From Psychroflexus sp. (GTDB lineage Bacteria; Bacteroidota; Bacteroidia; Flavobacteriales; Flavobacteriaceae): a stretch of 5,358 bases of DNA. Position 1 is the stretch's first letter. Each line of letters begins with the position of its first letter. Under the pieces are notes generated by a model. It searched no databases and was not told where the DNA came from. It saw only the letters and a list, made by a program, of their open reading frames with translations. Positions 1-5,358 of this stretch are shown here, piece by piece. Location of the stretch: contig SKIG01000236.1 of NCBI GenBank assembly GCA_007116535.1, positions 1-5,358 of the forward strand, given 5' to 3'. The translations under genes and the position numbers were made by a program.

Positions 1-2725
1 CTAGCAAGTCTTCTTCCACATCCGTCAAATCGAAGAAATCTATCCCTGTTGGCTCACAACCGATTAGTGTAGTGCCTTCACCTAATTCAATAGCATTGTA
101 CACAAGTATGTTGAAGCTTGTTGTATATGTACATCCTGTTTCATTATTGAAGATTTCAACTTCTACAAATTGACTGTTGTTTACTTCAAAATTAGATGGA
201 TTTAAAATTTCTTCGCCAAGATTAAAGTAAGTGAAATCTAAAGTTGTTAGGTTTCCTAAGTTAATTTCAAGCTCAGTTTCTGTTAAATTGAAGCTTTCAG
301 CACCATTTTCTAAACAAACATCTACATTCTCTAAACTTAGATTGATGTCAGGAAATTCATTGAATACATAGGTAATTGAATCAATCTCGAAACAAGAAGG
401 GTTGTCAATACTTTCAACTTTGATAAAGAAGGTATTGAAGCCATCTACTAATTGAACATTTGAAAGATTAGTTAGCTCATTTAAACCACTTAAAGCGTCA
501 TTTTCTGAAGTATATAAGCCAACAGAATGCGAAGTTAAGTTTTGATTATCTCCTAAGAAGCCTACAATTAATTCTTGTAAATTAATACTTGCTTCATCTG
601 ATTCTGTTTGATTCTGTGGACAGAAACTAACTACATTTTCTAAATCTTCAGGAATAATAACTTCAGCTGATGAAGTGTTTATGCTAAAGTTAGCATCATA
701 AGTACATCCGGTAGCTTCATTAAGAATTTCGATATCTATATTTTGGTTGTTGCTAACTTCAAATTCGGTTGGATTTGTAACTTCTACATCATCTAAAAAG
801 TAAGTAAATGTTAGACTTGGTAGGTTTCCTGAGTTTATTCCATCTTCAACAGAAGTCAAATCGACGATTGCATTTCCATCTTGAAGACACTCATCAAAGT
901 CGCTAATAACTTGATTGATTTCAGGGAATTCATTGAAAATATAAGTAAAAGAATCTACTGCAAAACAAGAAGCATTTCCTAGGTTTTCAACTTTTACGAA
1001 AAACGTATTAACTCCATTTACTAATTGGACAAAACTAGAAGTATCAATTTCATTTACACCACTAACAGCGTCAGCTTCACTCGTGTAAAAACTTACCGAG
1101 TGTGAGTCTAAACTTTGGTTTTCTCCTAAGAATTCGCCTACCGTTTGTTCTAAATTTAGGAAAGTATTGTTGGATTGTGTGATACTCTGAGGGCATAAAA
1201 CTATTTCTTCTGCAACTTCTTCTGGCATGATAATTTCCGTAGGGAAAGCAGTCAAATTGAAGGAAGAAAAGCTTCTGCAATCTTCGTTGAATGGATTTTC
1301 TACACGTACAAAAATGGTTTTTTCAAATTCACCGACGCTAAGTTCGAATGAAGAAGGATTAACTATAAGTGCGTTTTGATTCGCTTGAGCATCTGCTTCA
1401 CTTTCGAAGTAGGTGATTTCAAAACTTGTTGTGGTACTTAAATTGTTTAACTGCGAATCGACACTACTAAAATCAAATTCAGTAGCATTGTCAAAGTCGG
1501 CACAAAGTTCAAAATTAGGAAGTTCACTAATTACAGCTTCTTCAAAAACCACATACGAGAAATTCTCTAACTGATAACAATTTGGATCGTCACTAAAAGA
1601 AATTCGCATAGTAATTGTTGAAGCTACATTCAAATTAATCGGGTGATCATCTGTAGTATTTGCATTGGTCAATTCGTTGGTGATGTCTCCTTCAATTGCA
1701 TCAGCTTCGCTACTATAAAATTCAAAATTGTACTCGCCTGCGACTGATGTTAATGCTTCAAGTTGAAGTGAAAATTCATAACTAGCTTCATCTGCAGAAA
1801 TACAAAGTTCTATTTCTTCAAGGATAGATGGATATTCAAAAACGCGGTGGTTCAGGTTGAAGCTTTCAACAATAAAACAGTTTCCGTTGTCGTCGTTATT
1901 TTCTAAACGAACAAAAAGAGTAATTTCATCTAAGTCACCTGGGATTTCAAAATTAGCTAAATCAGATACAATCGAATTTTCGCTTGCTAATGCTTCTGCT
2001 TCTGTGAAGTAGAAGTTTAAATTAGTAAAACTAGGTTCGGGAGCACCAACACTCGTTGGAGTGATTTGACTTAGGTCAAAAATTGGGCTATCTAACGAAA
2101 GCGACTTACAATTTTCAAGATCTTCTAAAGTATTTATTTCAGGATTCACATAAGACTCTACAAAAAATGAGCTCACTTCAAAACAATCAGGCGAGCTAAT
2201 AGTGGTAACTCTAACGAAAATTTCATTACTTGATTCATTTAACTCTAGAGCTTCAATAGCAGAAATTGCATTTTCATTGGAGATAGCTTCAGCTTCAGAA
2301 AAGTGATAACTAATTTCGTAAGATACACTTGAGTTTTCAGCAAGTATCTGACTTGATACAGATGTTAAGTCAACTTCATATAAGAAGTTTTCATTACCTG
2401 TGAATTCATTACATTGTTGAATTGTTTCGATAGCATCTGGAATACTAGGATTGGCAATACCTATCTGAAAATTTGCAATTTCAGAAGAAAGCCCAAGTCC
2501 TGATAATGCTTCTTCTATTCGGATCCATATAATTCTATTTTCTACTTCTAATTCAGCAGTATTGACGAAATAGTTTTGGGAATTAATAATTGGATTTTCG
2601 TTGTTAAGTGCATCTTCTTCATTAAGATGAAAACTCACATTAAAGTTAGAATTTTCTTGTTCGGCGAGAGCAATTTCCTCGTTGATAGTTAAGTCAAATT
2701 CGATGTTAGATTCTGAGGGTTGACA
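1..2725 (-). repeat. Tandem array of about 100-residue cysteine-led modules (M1-M10)
   Basis: Each module opens at a Cys codon, whose first bases lie at 2725, 2413, 2110, 1804, 1504, 1195, 889, 622, 316 and 58. Module lengths are 104, 101, 102, 100, 103, 102, 89, 102 and 86 residues, plus a partial tenth. The long modules share a scheme: x-F-x-L near the start, a middle F/Y-x-x-SEADA-type stretch with Asn nearby, then IFVRVE-like and a second Cys (DCF, SCF, NCF, NCY), ending F-N-x-x-P. M1 lacks the second Cys. M7 and M9 are shorter, lack the SEADA stretch and have TGCTY instead. The modules are acidic and look like beta-sandwich domains, probably each with one disulfide (inference). Arrays of this kind form long surface stalks in Flavobacteriia proteins. 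Confidence 0.85.
59..1195 (-). repeat. Tandem duplication of a two-module unit (M6-M7 and M8-M9)
   Basis: The unit at 1195-623 and the unit at 622-59 are copies. Cys codons at 1195 and 622, and at 889 and 316, are both exactly 573 bases apart, and the stretch matching TCA-GGAATTCATTGAA on the plus strand (about 921 and 348) has the same offset. M6 and M8 align without gaps over 102 residues with 56 identities by hand count (55%); shared blocks include SHSV, YTSE-DA-SG-NE, VQLV-G-NTFF-KVE and FNEFP-IN. The second unit is three residues shorter near its end. Confidence 0.85.
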
Positions 2726-3073
2726 TGCTAACAAGTCAAACATGTTTCCTATTGCTTCAGTATTTGGTACGGGAACAACTTCAATTAAAATTTGATCTGT
2801 TGTACTACAGCCTGCTAAATCGTTGTCTCCTGAAAGAAAAATTTCATAGAGACCACTTTCCGTTACTTCAAGGCTTAAATCATTTTCACCTTCTAATAAA
2901 ACACCGTCTTTAAACCATTCGACGCTAAGATTACAACCTTCATTTAAGGCAAAATCTTCATCAAAAGGTTCAAGTAAAAGTGTTTGGCCTTCAAAAATTG
3001 GTTCTTCGTCGGTAAATAATACATCGTCCCCCAAATTAGCACCTAAATCAAAACTTCCTCCTTCAAGAAATAC

Positions 3074-3076
3074 CTA
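3074..3076 (-). other. In-frame stop 3 (TAG), codon 509
   Basis: The frame reads TTT GAT TCC TAG GTA TTT CTT. It falls in the highly recognisable end of the choice-of-anchor L domain, where relatives have D-S-x-VFLE-GSF with x usually Ser, Ala, Gly or Tyr. Ser (TCG) and Tyr (TAT/TAC) are single changes from TAG. The remaining 1024 codons to the left edge contain no further stop. Confidence 0.9.
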
Positions 3077-3655
3077 GGAATCAAATTGTGTATCCTGCCA
3101 ATCCGCAACCATCAGCTTTAGGGTGTAAGTTTCACAGGGAATTACGTTAGCCGTTGCAGTTAACACAACTGTTTCACCGTTAATATTATGATAAGGAGAG
3201 GCACCGCTATAAAAATCGGGGTAACTCACAAAGCCAAGACTGCCTTCGGGACAATTTGGGTTTTCATGAATATTGGATACAGTAATAGGAACTGAATTTC
3301 CATCTTCATCAGGAATTGTTGCAATATTTAGACCTCCAAGATTCATATCAACTTGAGGAGTATTTCGGTTACCATCGAAATTATAGGAATTCGTATCGTC
3401 GATGCCTGGGCCACTTATAATAAAAGCAAACGGGTCGGCAAAATTACAAACAAAGGTAGGATACTCATTAGAAGCAAAAATATAATTGAAACTAACTTCT
3501 TCTTCATAACTACTAAATTCAAACTCTAAAACAGTTGCGTTCCTTGTTATCCCATTTCCTGAGCCACCACTCGCTAATAAGGTTAAATCTTCATTTCCAG
3601 GCCATGTTGTACTTCCAGAGGAACTTGATGTTCCATTGATTATTCCTAAAGCTCC

Positions 3656-3658
3656 TTA
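3656..3658 (-). other. In-frame stop 2 (TAA), codon 315
   Basis: The frame reads GTA ATC GGT TAA GGA GCT TTA. FENGIVIG before and GALGIING after are parts of the same choice-of-anchor L segment, where relatives typically have a small residue such as Ser or Thr (a GIVL-S-x-G type stretch). Ser (TCA), Gln, Lys, Glu, Leu and Tyr codons are all one substitution away. Confidence 0.9.
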
Positions 3659-4159
3659 ACCGATTACAATACCGTTTTCAAAAGGGAAATTGGTACAACC
3701 AGCTTCAAAATACCCAATACTTTCAAATCCTTGCGCATTCAGCGATGCGTTATTAGGTGAACTAATGTTACCAACGTTTGCGCAGTTTCCTGTAATAAAG
3801 ACATCGCTAATCAATTCGTTGAGTGTAAACATGTCGTTTACATCTGAAATCAACAAGTCTGATGATCGTACTTCAAATACAAGCACAGCTTCTTCTTCGC
3901 AGAGATCTTCAAGTTCTGCGGTAACTTTTACTTCATAAATTCCTGGGGCTAATTCTTCAGATATTGCCCCGCTAGGTACTTCCTCGTCATTAATGAATAA
4001 TGTAAATTCAACAAAATCTTCAAAATCAGGATTAGAAATAGAGGTGTTGAAAAGTACACTTATAGGATTTTGGTTTGAGAATGTTGGGAGTGTATCATTA
4101 GGATTATCGCAATTATCACTTCCATCAACAAAAATAGCTATGTCTATTTCGGGACATTC

Positions 4160-4537
4160 AAAAGCACATCTGGCTTCTAAGCTAAAACCTATATTTATGA
4201 TAGAAGGTATAAAACCTGCCACAACTTCTAATGTAATACATCCTGAACTGTTTGTTTCGGAAGCAGTTATAGCTCCAAGTGGTACGACTGTATTATCTTG
4301 AAAGTCGAATAATACAGGAGCATTTGTGTCATCTCCGTCATAAATAGTAAATGAAACAAAGGTGGTGTTTAAACTTTAGCTAAAAAACTCTAACTCTGTG
4401 CTTCCTAGTTCAGGACAAATTGTTACTATTTTTGTCTGATTACTCAAGGAGCCATTATTGTTGTTTAGCGTTAAAATACCATCGCAAGTACTTACAGAAT
4501 CTTCATCTGTGAAGTCTTGTGTCCAATCAAATATTTG
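4160..4537 (-). other. CUB-like N-terminal domain, split by the first stop
   Basis: Residues about 22-147 carry the hallmarks of the CUB-like domain common in large Bacteroidota surface proteins: an early cysteine (STCDGIL), the strand KIVTICPELGS, the motif FTIYDGDD followed by NAPVL, and the late SSGCITLEV. The stop at codon 75 sits between STELEFFS and SLNTTFVSF, where related domains have a continuous beta-strand region. The part after the stop is as well preserved as the part before it. The call rests on motif recognition, not on a profile search. Confidence 0.6.
4376..4378 (-). other. In-frame stop 1 (TAA), codon 75
   Basis: The minus-strand frame reads TTT TTT AGC TAA AGT TTA AAC. Residues FFS before and SLNTTF after belong to the same CUB-like domain, and FTIYDGDD follows in the same frame. 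Aligned by eye to typical CUB-like strands, the position would hold an aromatic or hydrophobic residue; Tyr or Leu is one base change away. Confidence 0.9.
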
Positions 4538-4600
4538 AGCTTCAGAAGCGTAAGAGGATAAAATAAAACTTAATAAAAGTAAAAAGGAAAAATTTTTCAT
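4538..4600 (-). other. Signal peptide of the giant surface protein
   Basis: Residues 1-21 have the classic Sec pattern: a short basic start (MKN), a hydrophobic core (FSFLLLLSFILSS) and a small-residue cleavage site (Ser-Glu-Ala before Gln-22). An Ala-Gln junction is common at the mature end of Bacteroidota exported proteins. This fixes the start at 4600. No Shine-Dalgarno sequence precedes it, as is usual in this phylum; the bases just upstream read TTTTCAAGTTA. Confidence 0.85.
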
Positions 4601-4688
4601 TAACTTGAAAATTTGTAATACTCAAAACAATTATTAGCGATTAATAATACACAAAACAAAAATGATTAAAATAATCTAAAATTTAAAA
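4601..4688 (-). promoter_or_regulatory. AT-rich spacer upstream of the giant gene; no clear promoter motif
   Basis: These 88 bases separate the stop of the upstream gene from the ATG at 4600 and contain 14 G/C bases by hand count (about 16%). Such spacers in Flavobacteriia often carry promoters of the TTG / TAnnTTTG type. TTTTTGTTTTG at the middle could supply an upstream TTG element, but I find no exact TAnnTTTG at the right distance, so a promoter here is possible rather than shown. Co-transcription from the upstream gene is the alternative. Confidence 0.3.
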
Positions 4689-5358
4689 TTAATTAACAAT
4701 TAAATTGTTAACAAAATAGTAGCCGCCTCTGACTTCAATTTTATCTCCTTTACTTAATTCTAGAGCTTTCCCATATACTAAGTTGAAATAACTTTTGTTA
4801 TAACTTGCCGTAAAAGCCCAAGAACGATGTGGGGCAAGTTGTTCTCCCTTATATAATTTTGTGCTTTTATCAATCCACACTGAAAGATGAAAGGGAAGGG
4901 TGTCATTAATAAATCTAAAATGAGTTACTTTATTTGAATTGATGGAGTCATTACTAAAATTATATTCCCTAGAACCGCCTTTTAGAGTTGAATTATCTTC
5001 ATAGTGATACTCAATAGTACTTAAATGCCAAGGATTTTGTGATTGAATACCATGGTAGCGTTGGATGGCTAAATCACCTAAAGCAGTTAATTCAATATGA
5101 ACGTCCACACCAAAGGGATGAAATTCGTAAAGCACATTTTCGGCAAGCATATAGTCTTCACTGTTATTTGCTTTTATAAGGTTGTTCACTTCCAAAAATA
5201 AGTTGTTGGTGGAATGAAACACAGTATCAGAAATAATAGGCTTTAGGTCTTTAGTGTAAACTTTCCAATCGATTGTTTTCGCGGTTGCTTCTCCGGTTCC
5301 GTCTCCATTACTACCATGCCAACCACCTGTAAATTTATTATTTCCTTCTATGGGAGAG
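4689..5358 (-). CDS. Unrecognised protein, C-terminal 222 residues (start outside window)
   Basis: The frame is open from the right edge (first whole codon at 5357) to the TAA at 4689-4691. A GTG at 5222 could be taken as a start, but 45 upstream codons are open and look coding, including the Gly-rich stretch FTGGWHGSNGDGTGEATA at fragment residues 9-26, so the true start is probably beyond the window. Other landmarks are LYEFHPFGVDVHIELTALG, IQRYHGIQSQNPW, LPFHLSVWIDKSTKLYKG and HRSWAFTASYNKSYFNLVYG; the tail is ELSKGDKIEVRGGYYFVNN. The alternating pattern and abundance of Tyr, Trp, Phe and His suggest a beta-rich extracellular or carbohydrate-binding fold (inference). It lies 88 bases upstream of the giant surface-protein gene on the same strand, so the two may be co-expressed. 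No catalytic motif was recognised, and any signal peptide would be outside the window. Confidence 0.75.
   Translation of the reverse strand, partial: SPIEGNNKFTGGWHGSNGDGTGEATAKTIDWKVYTKDLKPIISDTVFHSTNNLFLEVNNLIKANNSEDYMLAENVLYEFHPFGVDVHIELTALGDLAIQRYHGIQSQNPWHLSTIEYHYEDNSTLKGGSREYNFSNDSINSNKVTHFRFINDTLPFHLSVWIDKSTKLYKGEQLAPHRSWAFTASYNKSYFNLVYGKALELSKGDKIEVRGGYYFVNNLIVN
4693..4711 (-). terminator. Short AT-rich inverted repeat at the end of the upstream gene
   Basis: TTAACAAT (4693-4700) and ATTGTTAA (4704-4711) form a perfect 8-bp stem with a 3-base loop. It lies inside the last codons (VNNLIV) of the upstream gene, just before its TAA, and on the minus strand is followed by a T-rich run. 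With only one G-C pair the stem is weak, so it may be a chance product of AT-rich codons rather than a working terminator. Confidence 0.2.

Larger units (their letters stand above)
3047..3856 (-). other. Choice-of-anchor L-type domain, split by stops 2 and 3
   Basis: Residues about 249-518. The features seen are ISDVNDMFTLNELISD at the start, a FESIGYFEAG then FPFENGIVI stretch, the central VSFNYIFASNEYPTFV with DPFAFIISGPG, the conserved NPNCPEGSLGF with a YHNINGETVVLTA strand, and the closing CETYTLKLMVADWQDTQFDS joined to VFLEGGSFDLG. This order matches the choice-of-anchor L family of Bacteroidota surface proteins, from memory of the family. Stops lie after FENGIVIG and inside the closing DS-VFLEGGSF motif. 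The domain is otherwise complete. Confidence 0.75.
1..4600 (-). pseudogene. Giant secreted repeat adhesin with choice-of-anchor L domain, interrupted by three in-frame stops; 3' end outside window
   Basis: This single frame of 1533 codons starts at the ATG at 4600, which is followed at once by a signal peptide. Order by residue: signal peptide 1-21; CUB-like domain about 22-147 (IVTICPELGS, FTIYDGDD, SSGCITL); PKD/Ig-like segment about 148-246; choice-of-anchor L-type domain about 249-518; Ig-like segment about 520-612 (VEWFKDGVLLEG, ESGLYEI); then cysteine-led tandem modules from 626 to the edge. Stops fall at codons 75 (TAA), 315 (TAA) and 509 (TAG). Frame and homology-like sequence continue unbroken through each, so this is one gene with nonsense codons rather than several genes. 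Family knowledge: such Flavobacteriia proteins are usually exported by the type IX secretion system and act at the cell surface in adhesion or gliding; the sorting domain would lie beyond the left edge. An annotator might instead call separate fragments from internal starts (GTG 4222, ATG 3346, ATG 2743), but those would lack a signal peptide. The array and family type are well supported; the ligand is unknown. Confidence 0.85.

Noticed and set aside
1..1195. CRISPR or DNA-level direct repeat array
   Set aside because: The repeats are long, diverged and in register with codons, so they are protein modules and not a CRISPR or noncoding satellite.
1077..1280. Minus-strand open frame of 67 codons
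   Set aside because: It is out of frame with the array, which is clearly coding through the same bases (M5-M6).
2725..2913. Plus-strand open frame of 62 codons
   Set aside because: Antisense to the Ig-like segment and start of the array; low-complexity Leu-rich shadow.
3074..3346. Separate small gene starting at the ATG at 3346
   Set aside because: It is an internal piece of the choice-of-anchor L domain, in the same frame as the giant gene, and lacks a signal peptide.
3690..3938. Plus-strand open frame of 82 codons
   Set aside because: Shadow of the choice-of-anchor L region; Ser/Thr-rich content mirrors minus-strand Glu and Ser codons.
3656..4222. Separate gene starting at the GTG at 4222
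   Set aside because: The GTG codon is an internal Val at the end of the CUB-like domain; upstream codons back to the first stop continue the same domain.
3993..4301. Plus-strand open frame of 102 codons opposite the giant gene
   Set aside because: It is antisense to the CUB-like and Ig-like segments, has no recognisable domain, and its composition follows from the minus-strand codons.
3074..4378. Genome-wide reassignment of TAA/TAG as sense codons
   Set aside because: Only three such codons occur in 1533, none in the last 1024, and the adjacent gene ends plausibly at a TAA; reassigned codons would be expected throughout.

Overview
The window is AT-rich DNA, most likely from a marine or free-living member of the Flavobacteriia (Bacteroidota). 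The evidence is a giant secreted, acidic, Asn/Ser/Glu-rich repeat protein with a choice-of-anchor L-type domain, a signal peptide ending in an Ala-Gln junction, start codons without a Shine-Dalgarno sequence, and an AT-rich intergenic spacer. Both genes lie on the minus strand, so they read from high to low coordinates.

Layout, in transcription order. Positions 5358 to 4689 hold the C-terminal 222 residues of a gene whose start lies beyond the right edge; I do not recognise it. An 88-base, very AT-rich spacer follows (4688-4601). From 4600 to the left edge runs one reading frame of 1533 codons for a giant cell-surface protein. Its order is signal peptide, CUB-like domain, PKD/Ig-like segment, choice-of-anchor L-type domain, a second Ig-like segment, then at least nine and a part tandem modules of about 86-104 residues, each opening with a cysteine. 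The 3' end, where such proteins normally carry a type IX secretion C-terminal signal, is outside the window.

The main oddity is that this frame is interrupted by exactly three in-frame stop codons (codons 75, 315 and 509), with no frameshift anywhere and recognisable domain sequence on both sides of each. By the standard code the gene is a pseudogene, or the sequence carries base errors; programmed readthrough or recoding is a less likely alternative. The 1024 codons after the last stop are open. Within the array, the last two complete module pairs are a clear duplication at a constant 573-base offset.

No RNA gene, CRISPR array, insertion sequence or attachment site was seen. The plus strand carries only shadow reading frames.
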